Origin: a virus
Reading direction: 5' to 3' (one strand)
IMG/VR virus record: IMGVR_UViG_3300042344_000822
Coordinates: 1 to 26,005 of that record
DNA: 26,005 nucleotides
Shown: positions 12,519 through 21,160 of the stretch, one piece after another
Position numbering within the stretch: position 1 is the stretch's first letter
Layout of the letters: every line of letters begins with the position of its first letter
Notes under the pieces: model-generated
Seen by the model: the letters and a program-made list of their open reading frames with translations, nothing else
Told to the model about the DNA's origin: nothing
Databases searched by the model: none
Program-made: the position numbers and the translations under genes

Positions 12519-14443
12519 TCTTCGCGGACGAGCGCGAGGGTCCACTGGATCGACGCGGTATCGACTTCTTTGCTAACCACCTCCCAGAACACCGTCGCAT
12601 CCGCGCCGTCGACGCCCGTCCGGGCGTAGGCCTCGAGGTCGAGCGTGATGACGTCCCCGATCTGCACGCTGAGCTCACCCAACCCCGTCCGCACCGGCAT
12701 CGTCGGCGCACCGTAGGCGAAGCGGTCGATCCAGCCCGAGGCGATGGCCCGCCCGATCGTGATGTCAAAGACCACCGGGAGCGCCGTCAGCGTGTTGAAG
12801 CTGAGCGCCGTCGTGCCGAACTGCTCGCGCACGATCGTGTAGCGGTACTGGCGGGGGTGGCTGTACTGCCCCAGCGACGTCTCGCGCGGGTCCGAAAACG
12901 CCTGCGTGGAGGGCACCGCCACGCCGGCCGTGGCCCGCACGATCTCGATGCGCGCCGGGTCCTCGGCGTCGTCGCAGATCAAGAAGACCGCCTCGCGCCC
13001 GCTGGCCAGCGTGTCGAGCGGGTCCTGCTCGGGGTGGATGAAGCCGGTCTGGTCGGCCATCGCGCCGTCCGCGCCGACGAGCGGGATGGTGATGGTGCTG
13101 GCGTCGATGACCGTGCACGCCACGGGCGTGGCCGCGTTCACCGTGATGCCCGAGGTCGTGATGTAGGCGCCGGTCTCGAGCCAGTGGCCCGCGCACCCGA
13201 GGGTGGCCACGTTGCTGGTGATCGACGCGCTCGTGATCGCGATGCCGCCGCCTGCCGAGCCCCGGAATCCATAGCGGTAACGTGCGCCGCAGAAACCGAT
13301 CTCCGAGGCGCGCTCGATGTCGAGCGTCAGGTCGGTGTCGGCGATGGCACCGAAGGCGATCGGCGCGTGGGACACCGCCCTCAGCCAGTCGTTGTCCAAC
13401 TCCTCGGCCAGCACCCGGCCGATGGCCGACCCGGCCACCGCAAGGTCGCTCTGCGACGTCGTGTCCTCGACGACGTGGACCTGGTCGTTGGCCTGCGCGT
13501 AGTCGGACGTGCGGAAGGTGCTCCCGCTGGTGCCCGCCCGGACCGCGGCCGTGAGGTTCACGCGGTTGACGATGTTGCCGACGTAGTCGACCTCTCCGAT
13601 CTCGACCCACGTCCCACGGTCCCAGTGCGCCACCGCCGTCGCGGCCGCGTCGTAGGCCGCGAACTCCAGGCGGCCCGCGCTGTCGAGTCGGAGGGTGCCG
13701 CCGGCCAACTCGGCCAGCTCGAGCATCAGCTCCCAGGCGTTCCGGGGCGTCTCCAGGAGCGAGTCGCTGACCAGCTCGCGGCGCGGCGTCACGATGAGGC
13801 GCGACTCGCGGTCCTTGGCACGGGCGTAGGCGTCGAGCGCGCTGCTGATGGTCGACGTCAGGCGCGCGTCGTAGCGGCTGACGCTCCAGTGTGAGCGCGT
13901 CGTGTCGGCCTCGAAGTTGAAGCCCGCCGCGGCCCATAGGTCCGAGGCCACGTGCGTCGCCAGGATCTGGCGCATCACCTCCAGCGGGTGCTGGCTGATG
14001 ATGCCGAGCGTGATCTCCAGGTTCTGGAGGTAGCCGATGGCGTCGATCCCCTGGAATACGACCTCGCCGTCCGTCGTCGTCGTGTACGACGCGATGACCC
14101 CGCGCCACTCGTGGACGAAGTCCGTCACGAGGACGTCGGCCGTCCCGAAGCGCACGCGCATCACCTTCCCCACCACGTAGTTGCCGGTGATGAGTTGGCG
14201 CGCCACGCCGTCCGCCCGGAACGTCACGGCGCACTCGCCGGCCTCGACCTCGCGCGTCCGCGGGTCGATGCTCAGGGACGTCGGACTGACCTTCTCCACC
14301 GACGGGAGGTAGCCGAATAGCGGCCCCTCGCCGTCGACGAAGTGGTGCTCCACGCCGCTGCGCAGGGTCAGGCTCACGATGCGGCGCACCGGGGGCGCGG
14401 CGGAGCGCAGCGAGGCCAGGAGCGCGTCCGAGAGGGTCAGCAT
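12515..14443 (-). CDS. Large tail-tip/baseplate hub-like protein
   Basis: The 642-residue protein starts at ATG 14443 with AAGGAGC upstream and shares one base with the preceding stop. An N-terminal beta domain (about 15-160) is followed by GYLQNLEITLGIISQHPLEV (about 155-175), typical of hub-type proteins. A helical segment with WELMLELAELAGGTLRLDSAGRLEF follows, a frequent signature in hub and tail-associated proteins, then a long beta-rich C-terminal half. The end (VVSKEVDTASIQWTLALVRE) is also of hub type. Position after the tape measure and tail-tip genes, and size, support a central tail-tip role. No muralytic domain is evident. The exact class (Tal, hub or other) is not resolved. Confidence 0.7.
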   Translation of the reverse strand: MLTLSDALLASLRSAAPPVRRIVSLTLRSGVEHHFVDGEGPLFGYLPSVEKVSPTSLSIDPRTREVEAGECAVTFRADGVARQLITGNYVVGKVMRVRFGTADVLVTDFVHEWRGVIASYTTTTDGEVVFQGIDAIGYLQNLEITLGIISQHPLEVMRQILATHVASDLWAAAGFNFEADTTRSHWSVSRYDARLTSTISSALDAYARAKDRESRLIVTPRRELVSDSLLETPRNAWELMLELAELAGGTLRLDSAGRLEFAAYDAAATAVAHWDRGTWVEIGEVDYVGNIVNRVNLTAAVRAGTSGSTFRTSDYAQANDQVHVVEDTTSQSDLAVAGSAIGRVLAEELDNDWLRAVSHAPIAFGAIADTDLTLDIERASEIGFCGARYRYGFRGSAGGGIAITSASITSNVATLGCAGHWLETGAYITTSGITVNAATPVACTVIDASTITIPLVGADGAMADQTGFIHPEQDPLDTLASGREAVFLICDDAEDPARIEIVRATAGVAVPSTQAFSDPRETSLGQYSHPRQYRYTIVREQFGTTALSFNTLTALPVVFDITIGRAIASGWIDRFAYGAPTMPVRTGLGELSVQIGDVITLDLEAYARTGVDGADATVFWEVVSKEVDTASIQWTLALVRED

Positions 14444-15468
14444 CAGCTCTGCTCCTTGCTCACGTAGGGCGCGAGCTCGTCGAGCGCGACCTCCACCGTG
14501 TGCGTGCCGCCCTCGACGTTGGACACGCTGACGTCGCCGGTCACCCGCACGAAGTAGCAGATCCGCTCGTCGGTGTCCGGCTCGGGGATGTACAGCGCGG
14601 GTGCGTGACCCCACTGCGTCCCGGCGAAGAAGTCGCGGAACAGGTCCACGTAGTCGTCATCGTCCGGCATCCACAACAGCGATGTCTGGAGCCGACCCGT
14701 CCACCGCGGCACGCGCTGCCGGGCGCCGTCGTCGGCCACCGTCTCCTCGTAGCTCGAGGCCAGGCGCTGCTCGTCGGTGTCCACGTCCTGGCGGTGGTCG
14801 GGGCTGTAGCGTGTGCCTAGGTACACCTCGCCGATCTCCGGGATGCCGGTGGCGCCCTCGATCACGAGGCGAAGGTACGTGACCGCGCTGTAGCGCGCCC
14901 CGTCGGTGTTGCCGACCTCGAACCCCGCGCCGAGCTGCGTCTCCACCAGCCGCCGCCCGAAGTCGCCGGACCACTCGGCCAGCGTTTGCAAGCGCGTCGT
15001 GAAGGCCTCGTCGTCCGCGATCTCGAGCCGCGCGACGAGCGTGGACGTGCCGTCGATGTCGGCGAAGTTGTGGCCGAGGATGGCCACGACGTCGAAGGCC
15101 ACCGAGTCCAGGTGGCAGATCAGGTGCTGCGGGTCGTCGAACGCGCCCGCCGAGGGCACGTCGGCCAGGCCATCGTACAGGCGCGGCGTGCGCCAGGCGA
15201 TGACCGTGTCCGTCAGCGTCTCATCCGTGCCGGTCGCCCACGAGCCACCGTTCCGCCACTGCGGCGCGCCCTCGGCGCCGAGCTCGGCCATGACGTTGTT
15301 CGCCACCAGCATCGGCAGATCCGCGGCCGCGTTGGCGACCTGCGCCGCGGTCAGCGCGGTGGAGACCCAGACGGGCGGCGCGACGTCGACGTCTCCGCCG
15401 ACAGCCACCACACCCACCGCCACAACGACGGCGGAAACCGCCGTGCCGATGTCCTGAATGACGGCCAT
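14443..15468 (-). CDS. Tail-tip structural protein, paralogue A
   Basis: The 341-residue protein starts at ATG 15468, preceded by GAGGTGACCC. After a Val/Ala-rich hydrophobic start (VSAVVVAVGVVAVGG), the body is beta-rich. It contains VAILGHNFADIDGTSTLVA followed by RLEIADDEAFTTRLQTL, and further on YLRLVIEGATGIPEIGEVYL. These segments align by eye with similar ones in the gene at 16440-17330, so the two are probably paralogues. The pattern resembles discoidin-like domains used in tail tips. The last third contains DYVDLFRDFFAGTQWGHAPA and an acidic C-terminus. A tail-tip or distal-tail role is inferred from position. Confidence 0.65.
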   Translation of the reverse strand: MAVIQDIGTAVSAVVVAVGVVAVGGDVDVAPPVWVSTALTAAQVANAAADLPMLVANNVMAELGAEGAPQWRNGGSWATGTDETLTDTVIAWRTPRLYDGLADVPSAGAFDDPQHLICHLDSVAFDVVAILGHNFADIDGTSTLVARLEIADDEAFTTRLQTLAEWSGDFGRRLVETQLGAGFEVGNTDGARYSAVTYLRLVIEGATGIPEIGEVYLGTRYSPDHRQDVDTDEQRLASSYEETVADDGARQRVPRWTGRLQTSLLWMPDDDDYVDLFRDFFAGTQWGHAPALYIPEPDTDERICYFVRVTGDVSVSNVEGGTHTVEVALDELAPYVSKEQS

Positions 15469-15476
15469 GGGTCACC

Positions 15477-16436
15477 TCACGCGAAAGGCAGGCTAGCGGT
15501 GGGCGCATAAAGCGCGATGTCGCCGACCACGACGCGCCGCTGCGTCTGCGCGGTCTCGGAGTCGTCGAGCGTACCGAACGCGAGATCCAGCGGCACCGCG
15601 TAGGTGTCAATCCACTGGCCGAGTTGGCGGCCCGTAGACACGCCGTTGGCGCCCAGCTCGATGATCCCCATGACCGTCTCGCCGCTGTAGTCGAGGCCAC
15701 TTAGCCAGCTGCTCATGCCCCACGCGAGACCCGAAAACGCCGACGTCGTCACCGCGGAGGCGCCGCCGCTGGACAGTGACGACGAGTAGCTCGCGTTAGT
15801 CAGGAAGCTCGATGTGATCGCACCCGCCGCAGAGGTGATCTGCGTGATCCACCATCGGTTGTCTCCACGCCCGCCACCATTGCCGACCGCGTTGCTGCAA
15901 ATCACAATGAACGACGTGAAGAAGCTCGTGCCGAGCGTCTTGACCGCGAACATGATGTCGCCGCGCGAACTGCGCCACGTCGCGTAACGCGCATCCACCG
16001 CCGTCGTGTGGCCAAGGATGTTGGCCGAGGTAGAGACGGCCGTGGCCGTGCTGCTCGCAGTGGGAAGCGCCGACACGGACCCGCCGGAGTACGTGCCGGT
16101 GATGCCTCGGATCGCGAACCCCTGCGGGGTCGTGTCGGCGGAGGCGTTGTCCATGTAGAGGATGACCGACGCTACACCCGAGGCCCAGCCCACGGGGCTC
16201 GTGAGCACGATCCACGCGCCGGATCCGCTGGTGTTGATTTCCAGGGCTGCGGCGCTGGTCCAGTAGTCGGCCGCGCCGGCGGTCGTGCCGTCACTAGACA
16301 GCGAGACCGACCAGCCTGCGGCGACCATCAGGACCTTGAGCGCGAAGGCCGCCTCTCGGTATTGCACCTGCTGATCGCTGGTGCTGCTGAAGGTCTGATT
16401 GATCGCGATCGTCCACGTGCGGTTCGGATTCGGCAT
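15477..16436 (-). CDS. Virion structural protein of the tail tip
   Basis: The 319-residue protein starts at ATG 16436. It begins PNPNRTWTIAINQTFSSTSD, then REAAFALKVLMVAAGWSVSL and AADYWTSAAALEINTSGSGA. This layout (opening Trp-Thr-Asn strand, a helix with FALK-LM-AAGW, an SSDGTTAG loop, a WTSAAAL motif, then AWIVLTSP) matches a recurrent family of phage virion proteins. Similar proteins are usually present once among tail genes. The remainder is Ser/Thr/Gly-rich and beta. It lies between the two paralogous tail-tip genes. The function in the particle is not known. Confidence 0.7.
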   Translation of the reverse strand: MPNPNRTWTIAINQTFSSTSDQQVQYREAAFALKVLMVAAGWSVSLSSDGTTAGAADYWTSAAALEINTSGSGAWIVLTSPVGWASGVASVILYMDNASADTTPQGFAIRGITGTYSGGSVSALPTASSTATAVSTSANILGHTTAVDARYATWRSSRGDIMFAVKTLGTSFFTSFIVICSNAVGNGGGRGDNRWWITQITSAAGAITSSFLTNASYSSSLSSGGASAVTTSAFSGLAWGMSSWLSGLDYSGETVMGIIELGANGVSTGRQLGQWIDTYAVPLDLAFGTLDDSETAQTQRRVVVGDIALYAPTASLPFA

Positions 16437-16439
16437 AGG

Positions 16440-17330
16440 TCACTCCGCCGCCTGGAAGGGCGGGGTCTCGGTCCACGTCTGCTCCAGGACCTGCTCGTAG
16501 GGTCCGCTCGCGCGGGGCAGGTCCAACTCGGTGGCCTCGGTGGTCATGATGTGGACGCGGTGGGGGCTGGCGACGCTGGCGCGATACAGGAAGGGCCGGA
16601 CGCCGTAGTCGGTCTCGGCCCACCACGCGCGCACCGACGCGCTGTCCAGCAGCGTGGGCGCGGTGTCGAGGACGCGAATGGACGCCGGCCAGCGATGCGC
16701 CCCCAGGGCGCGCGCGCGGCTGATGACCGACGGGCCCTCGGCCGACGTGAGCCCCAGCCTGGAGCTCAGGCCGTAGACGTCGCGGCCGGTCCGGATGCCG
16801 CCCCGCAGCTGACGTGAGTGCCCGATCCACGCCTCGCCCAGCCGAGGCACGAAGGCCGACGCGGCGGTGAGGTGGAGGCGCGCGTAGCCGAAGCCTGTCC
16901 AACGCTCGTCCATGCGGTCAAGCCAGCGGTCTTGCGTGGGCGTCGCGCTGTAGACCGTCTCCAGGTTGGTGCTAAAAGCCGCGTTGTCGGCCACCTGCAC
17001 CTCGCACACGATGCCGCCCGCGATGGCGAGGGATGCGAGGTTGGTGTTGATGAGCGCGAGATGATCGAACGTGCCGCTCACGGCGCCCAGGACGAGCCAC
17101 CACTCTGTGGCGGCGGTCGTGCCGGGGTAGCTCTGGCGCGAGCCCCTGCGGTCGACGGCGTAGTAGCCCTCCGCGCCGGTGGCGGCCTCGTCGGTGTCGG
17201 TCGCGGCCCCGGTGTCGCTGGTCCAGATCGGGAGCGTGCCGTCGCCGAGGTGCGAGCCGATGAGCAGGGGGCGGCCCGCGGTCCGCGCCGCCGTCTCCGC
17301 CGCCAAGAACGCCGCCGACGTCCAGGTCAC
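16440..17330 (-). CDS. Tail-tip structural protein, paralogue B
   Basis: The 296-residue protein starts at GTG 17330 (GTGA overlap with the tape measure stop). The segment FDHLALINTNLASLAIAGGI followed by VCEVQVADNAAFSTNLETV, and YARLHLTAASAFVPRLGEAW, match corresponding segments of the protein at 14443-15468. Beta-rich composition and position immediately after the tape measure are expected of a distal-tail protein. The C-terminal region (YGVRPFLYRASVASPHRVHI) may form the ring-like base. No enzymatic residues are evident. The two paralogues suggest duplication in the tail tip. Confidence 0.65.
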   Translation of the reverse strand: MTWTSAAFLAAETAARTAGRPLLIGSHLGDGTLPIWTSDTGAATDTDEAATGAEGYYAVDRRGSRQSYPGTTAATEWWLVLGAVSGTFDHLALINTNLASLAIAGGIVCEVQVADNAAFSTNLETVYSATPTQDRWLDRMDERWTGFGYARLHLTAASAFVPRLGEAWIGHSRQLRGGIRTGRDVYGLSSRLGLTSAEGPSVISRARALGAHRWPASIRVLDTAPTLLDSASVRAWWAETDYGVRPFLYRASVASPHRVHIMTTEATELDLPRASGPYEQVLEQTWTETPPFQAAE

Positions 17331-19141
17331 GTGCGGAGCCGACCCTTCCGTGACAGGCGCTCAAGCGCGGGGACGAGTTGGCGGTGGATGGCCCGGTCCA
17401 GGTCCGCGGCCGAGGGCGCCACCATCGACTGCACCACCACGGTCCCGCTCACGGACGAGCCGCCCCCTCCCCCGCCAGCAGCGCGCGCCTGGCCGGAGTC
17501 GTCGGGTGCCCGGCCGCTGCGGACGTTCTCCCGCACCTGCGCGGCGGGGATGACGTACTCGCCGGGCATGAGCATCGCGGGGACGCTGTCCTGGCCGGAC
17601 ATGCCGCCGACGATCAGACCACCGCTGGCCAGCGCCAGCGCCTGAAACGCCATGGTCTCGGCGAAAGCCTTGGCGGCGGCTGCTGGCGCGAGGATGGGGC
17701 CGAAGATGGGGATGGCCGCCGTCGACGCGTACGCCGCGGCTGCGGCCTCGGCCGCGTAGCCCGCGATCCCCGCCTTGCGCAGCGCGGAGCCGAGCACCGC
17801 GTTGATGAGCGCCGTGATGCCGGTCTGCACCGCGATGCTGATGAGCGTGTCGATGATGGCCCGGCCGACGTTGCCGAAGAAGCCGAGGATGATCTCCGAC
17901 GCCGTCTGCGTCTGCTCGATCGCGGCCGAGATCATCCCGGTAAACGCCGAGCCGATGCCGTTGGCGATGCCGGTGACAACGTCGCGCAGCCCCTGCGTCT
18001 TGGTGGTGGCCTCCGACAGCGCGGCCTGTGCGCCCGCGAGCGACCCCGTCATCCGCAGCGCGGCATCGGCGGCGCCGCCGTACTCCTCGCGGAGCGCGGC
18101 CAGGCCGGTGCGGAGTTGGTCGGTGGCCTCGGCATTCTGCGCGACGCGCTCGTACTCGGTGGCGACCGTGCGCAGCTTGGACGCCAGCTGGTCGGCGCCG
18201 AGCGCGATGTTGGCCTGGGCGAGCGCGAGCGTACGCGTGCGCCACTCCGCGATGAGCGTGTTGATCCCGGCGATCTTGGGATTCCACTCCTCGATCTCTT
18301 TGCCGGTGAGACGGATGGCCGACCGCAGGTTGCCCGCGATCTTGGCGCCCGCGTCGCCGAGGCCCGACTGGACCGCGAACGCGACGTCCGCGATCTTCTT
18401 CTCCAGCGCCGACAACTCTGCACCCTGCGCGGCGAGCGCGGCGCTGCTCTTGTCGGCCGCCTGCGCGCCGGCTTCACCCAGCAGGCCCGTCAGCCGGGAC
18501 AGCGCCTGGAGCTTCTGCGCCTCCTCGGGGCTGGCGATGGCCGCGACCGACTTCTGGAGGCGGCTCGCCCACGTCGCGCCGGCGCTGGCCATGCCGAGGA
18601 ACGACGTCTTGGCCGCCTCGATGGCCATGCCCCAGCCGTACCAAGCGCGCGTGACCAGCAGGACCGCGACCGCGATGCCCGACGTGAGCCCCTGCGCGAC
18701 CTGTACGATCCAGCCGGTGAGGTTGGTGGCGATGATGTCCCGGTTCGCGTTGACCCAGGTCGTCATGCTCTGGAGCACGGGCGCGAGCGCCTGAGCTAAG
18801 GTGCGGATGACGGGCAAGAGCGCGTTGCCGATCGAGACCTGGAGCCCCTCGGCCGCCTTGGCCAGCGCCTCCATGTCCCGGCGCGTGGGGTCGTTGGCCG
18901 CCCGCAGCGCGAGCGCCCGGCCTACCGTCGCCTCGTAGCCCGCCGACACCAGCGCGAGCGCCTTCTTCACGAGCTCGAGCCCCTGGTTCAGGCCCACGGC
19001 CGCACCGCCCGCGATGCTGAAGGCGCGCTTGATGCCCGCGGCGAGCTGGCCCACGCGGTCGCCGGTGGCCTTGACCACGGCCGAGGCCGTGTCACGGGCG
19101 CGGATGACGAGGGAGACCGTCTTCTCTGTCGTCGCCATCAT
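17327..19141 (-). CDS. Tape measure protein
   Basis: The protein is 603-604 residues. Two adjacent ATGs at 19141 and 19138 follow GGAGG; the first gives an ATGA overlap, the second a better spacing. The sequence is almost entirely helical, with alternating coiled coil and hydrophobic stretches (SGIAVAVLLVTRAWYGWGM near 160; IIDTLISIAVQTGITALINA near 440). Near the end, residues 505-536 carry ASGGLIVGGMSGQDSVPAML then MPGEYVIPAAQV, the hallmark of tape-measure C-termini. At about 0.15 nm per residue a tail of about 90 nm is expected. It follows the G/GT pair and precedes the tail-tip genes, the conserved order. No lysozyme or peptidase insert is apparent. Confidence 0.93.
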   Translation of the reverse strand: MMATTEKTVSLVIRARDTASAVVKATGDRVGQLAAGIKRAFSIAGGAAVGLNQGLELVKKALALVSAGYEATVGRALALRAANDPTRRDMEALAKAAEGLQVSIGNALLPVIRTLAQALAPVLQSMTTWVNANRDIIATNLTGWIVQVAQGLTSGIAVAVLLVTRAWYGWGMAIEAAKTSFLGMASAGATWASRLQKSVAAIASPEEAQKLQALSRLTGLLGEAGAQAADKSSAALAAQGAELSALEKKIADVAFAVQSGLGDAGAKIAGNLRSAIRLTGKEIEEWNPKIAGINTLIAEWRTRTLALAQANIALGADQLASKLRTVATEYERVAQNAEATDQLRTGLAALREEYGGAADAALRMTGSLAGAQAALSEATTKTQGLRDVVTGIANGIGSAFTGMISAAIEQTQTASEIILGFFGNVGRAIIDTLISIAVQTGITALINAVLGSALRKAGIAGYAAEAAAAAYASTAAIPIFGPILAPAAAAKAFAETMAFQALALASGGLIVGGMSGQDSVPAMLMPGEYVIPAAQVRENVRSGRAPDDSGQARAAGGGGGGSSVSGTVVVQSMVAPSAADLDRAIHRQLVPALERLSRKGRLRT

Positions 19142-19560
19142 CGACCTCCGCGGCCCTTGGGGGCCTTCTTCTTACCGTCAGGGGGTGGCTCGACCTTGGA
19201 CCACTCGTCCGCCATCTCTCGGGCCGTCGCCTCGCAGATCGAGATCTCCGCCACGACCGGCGCCGGCTGGTCCGCCCCCGCGCCCGGGTACGGCCAGAGC
19301 TGAAGCGTCCGCCACAGCGACCACCGGCTCACCGCCACCTCGTCCTCGGCCTGCACCTGCGACCACGGGCACCGCTTCAGCTTTGGGTGCTCCGCCAGGT
19401 AGAAGCCGCCGTTGCTCTCCTCGTCGCAGTTCCGGACGCTGCGCCGCAGCGCCTCGTCCGTCTCCGCCTGCGGCGACGTGTCCTGGCGACCGCAGCGGCT
19501 GCACCCCCATGTCAGCGCCGGCGACGGCGTGCGCGCTTGGAGCACGCGCATCGCCGTCAC
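19138..19560 (-). CDS. Tail assembly chaperone, T-like part (downstream of -1 frameshift)
   Basis: This 140-codon frame starts with GTG at 19560, overlapping the upstream stop as GTGA. It is also entered from the upstream gene by -1 slippage at CCCAAAC, giving a fusion of about 273 residues. The sequence includes a paired CSRCG and a later NCDEESNGGFYLAEHPKLKR, so a small metal-binding site is possible, then a Trp-rich region and a basic C-terminus (DGKKKAPKGRGG). Position between the G-like gene and the tape measure is that of lambda gpT. The cysteines are unusual for this role. Independent translation from the GTG cannot be excluded. Confidence 0.75.
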   Translation of the reverse strand: MTAMRVLQARTPSPALTWGCSRCGRQDTSPQAETDEALRRSVRNCDEESNGGFYLAEHPKLKRCPWSQVQAEDEVAVSRWSLWRTLQLWPYPGAGADQPAPVVAEISICEATAREMADEWSKVEPPPDGKKKAPKGRGGR

Positions 19561-19569
19561 GAGTTTGGG
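19519..19569 (-). promoter_or_regulatory. -1 programmed frameshift signal: slippery CCCAAAC plus hairpin
   Basis: The minus strand reads CGC CCA AAC TCG TGA at 19571-19557. The heptamer C-CCA-AAC (19569-19563) is of the X-XXY-YYZ class, in the correct phase. Slipping back one base leads into CTC GTG ACG, which is exactly the frame of the downstream gene. After 6 nt (TCGTGA) a hairpin begins: CGGCGA (19556-19551) pairs with TCGCCG (19524-19519), and an inner stem GCGTGC pairs with GCACGC (19547-19542 with 19532-19527). Phase, spacing and gene context all fit. Confidence 0.85.
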
Positions 19570-19958
19570 CGGCGGCCCTCCTCAAGCGCGCTCATGTCGA
19601 CGATCGCGCCGTAGAGCTCCTCCAGCAGGCCGGCCAGCGCGGGGTCCGCGCTCTTGAGCACGGCGGCCACGAGCGCCTTGCCGTCCTCGATGGCCACACC
19701 GTCCTCCATGGCGACGCCGTGCACGACGGAGACGCGTGCCGCAACGACGCTGTGCAAGTGCTTCCGCGCAGCGGCCATGGCCTGGTTCGCCTTGGTGATG
19801 GCGAGGTCACGCGAGCGAGCGGCCTCGTACTCGGCGTGGGTCATCGGCAGCAGCTCGACCCAGAACGGGTCGGCGGCCAGGCGGTTGCCCCGGAACTCGG
19901 GCACGTAGGCCGCGCTGGTGGCCGGCGAAGCTGCGGCGGTGGCGATCTTGAGTCCCAT
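19557..19958 (-). CDS. Tail assembly chaperone, G-like part
   Basis: The 133-residue protein starts at ATG 19958 with AGGAGGGCAGAC before it. It contains GLKIATAAASPATSAAYVPE, then LAADPFWVELLPMTHAEYEA, a segment typical of tail-assembly chaperones just after the tail tube gene. A helical second half (LVAAVLKSADPALAGLLEEL) and ending EEGRRPNS follow. The last codons contain the slippery heptamer and the stop. It binds the tape measure during tail assembly in the lambda model. The frameshifted product would be the GT-like form. Confidence 0.8.
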   Translation of the reverse strand: MGLKIATAAASPATSAAYVPEFRGNRLAADPFWVELLPMTHAEYEAARSRDLAITKANQAMAAARKHLHSVVAARVSVVHGVAMEDGVAIEDGKALVAAVLKSADPALAGLLEELYGAIVDMSALEEGRRPNS

Positions 19959-19969
19959 GTCTGCCCTCC

Positions 19970-21154
19970 TCAGGTGAACGTGATCGTGATGGCGTTGGCG
20001 CTGGTCGTGTTCTGCTCCAGGCACGTGAACGGGACCTGGACGGTCGCCTCCTCGTCCTCGGGGAAGTCCACGGCGCTGAACTCGAGCTCGCAGCGGTCCA
20101 TATCGATCGTGCAGATCGAGCCCGCGACCGAGCCGAGCACCAGCTGGCAGTCGATGGCGGTAAAGTTGCTGTTCTTCCGGATGCCCAGCGCGGCGAGCTG
20201 GTCCGCACGCACGCGCATCGTGAAGCTGCCCGTCACGCTACGGCGGCCCCGGATGATGTCGGGCACGTGGACGGCGAAGGCGAAGTCGTCGAGCGGCTTT
20301 ACGCCGTTGTCGATCGTGACCTCGCCGCTCACCACCTGGAGTGCGCCGCCGTCGAAGGTGAACGCGCCCAGGATGCCCGCGATCGGGTTGCCCGCCAGCG
20401 TGGGCGTCGGCATGTACGGCACCACCGCAGCGTCGTCGGCCGCGGACTGCGTCGTCTCCAACGTGAAGCTCGGGCGCGCGGTGTCGACCGTGACCCGGTA
20501 GCCCGTGCCGGTGTTGGTGTTCGCGCCGACCTGGATGATCGAGTCCTGCTCGACCAGCAGCGCCGTGCGGTCGTTGTCGAGGACCATTGTCGCCGACGTG
20601 ACCATCGCGCCGTTGAGCTGCGACCGGCCGGTGTGCACCATGCGCGAGGCGCCGCCGCTGAACGCCACCCGCGGCTCGTCGGCGCCGGAGAAGCTGAACT
20701 TCGTGGTGTTGACCCACGCGCCGATCAGCGTCTCCATGTACACGGGGAAGGTGCCTGCGCCGCCCGGGTAGGCCGCCCGCGTCAGGGTGTTGACCTGCAT
20801 CGCCTGCGTGTTGCTCAGGCCGTAGACCACCGACGTGCCCGCGTTGATCGTCTCCGAGCCGAGGCCGCTCTGGAAGAACTCCTGCATGTCGGGCGCCGTG
20901 CCGGCCGTGCCGCTCGGGATGAGGTAGCCCTCGACCTCGTAGCTGATGGTCCGCTTGCCTGACGTGCGCGAGACGAGGCCCGCGGTGTCGCGGTTGTCGT
21001 TGCGGTCCATCCGCGCCTGCGCGTAGTCGATCGAGACCTTGAGCGCGTTGAAGCCGCCCGCGGCCGTCGCACGGACCATGGTGTCCATGGCCGACTGCGC
21101 CTCGATCGCGAAGCGCTGTGATCGCCCGAGGGCGTGCTCCTGTGTGATACCCAT
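19970..21154 (-). CDS. Major tail tube protein
   Basis: The 394-residue protein starts at ATG 21154; GGAGG is about 12 bases upstream, a loose spacing. It begins GITQEHALGRSQRFAIEAQS and is dominated by beta strands typical of tail-tube proteins (TISYEVEGYLIPSG, KPLDDFAFAVHVPD, SVTGSFTMRVRADQL, CELEFSAVDFPEDEEATVQV). The size (394 residues) is larger than the usual 200-250 residue tube protein, suggesting an extra domain in the middle (about 160-270). Its place directly upstream of the G/GT pair, and the absence of a sheath gene, support a siphovirus tube. Confidence 0.85.
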   Translation of the reverse strand: MGITQEHALGRSQRFAIEAQSAMDTMVRATAAGGFNALKVSIDYAQARMDRNDNRDTAGLVSRTSGKRTISYEVEGYLIPSGTAGTAPDMQEFFQSGLGSETINAGTSVVYGLSNTQAMQVNTLTRAAYPGGAGTFPVYMETLIGAWVNTTKFSFSGADEPRVAFSGGASRMVHTGRSQLNGAMVTSATMVLDNDRTALLVEQDSIIQVGANTNTGTGYRVTVDTARPSFTLETTQSAADDAAVVPYMPTPTLAGNPIAGILGAFTFDGGALQVVSGEVTIDNGVKPLDDFAFAVHVPDIIRGRRSVTGSFTMRVRADQLAALGIRKNSNFTAIDCQLVLGSVAGSICTIDMDRCELEFSAVDFPEDEEATVQVPFTCLEQNTTSANAITITFT

Positions 21155-21160
21155 AGCGGA

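Noticed and set aside
12765-14234. 489-codon minus-strand frame inside the hub gene
   Set aside because: Arg/Gly/His-dominated shadow of the hub gene in another phase, without a supported start.
17378-18799. 473-codon plus-strand frame opposite the tape measure
   Set aside because: Shadow of the tape measure with Arg/Gly bias. The tape-measure C-terminal motif and gene order settle the real strand.
19014-20501. 495-codon plus-strand frame opposite the tail chaperone and tube genes
   Set aside because: It crosses several well-supported minus-strand genes and has low-complexity composition.
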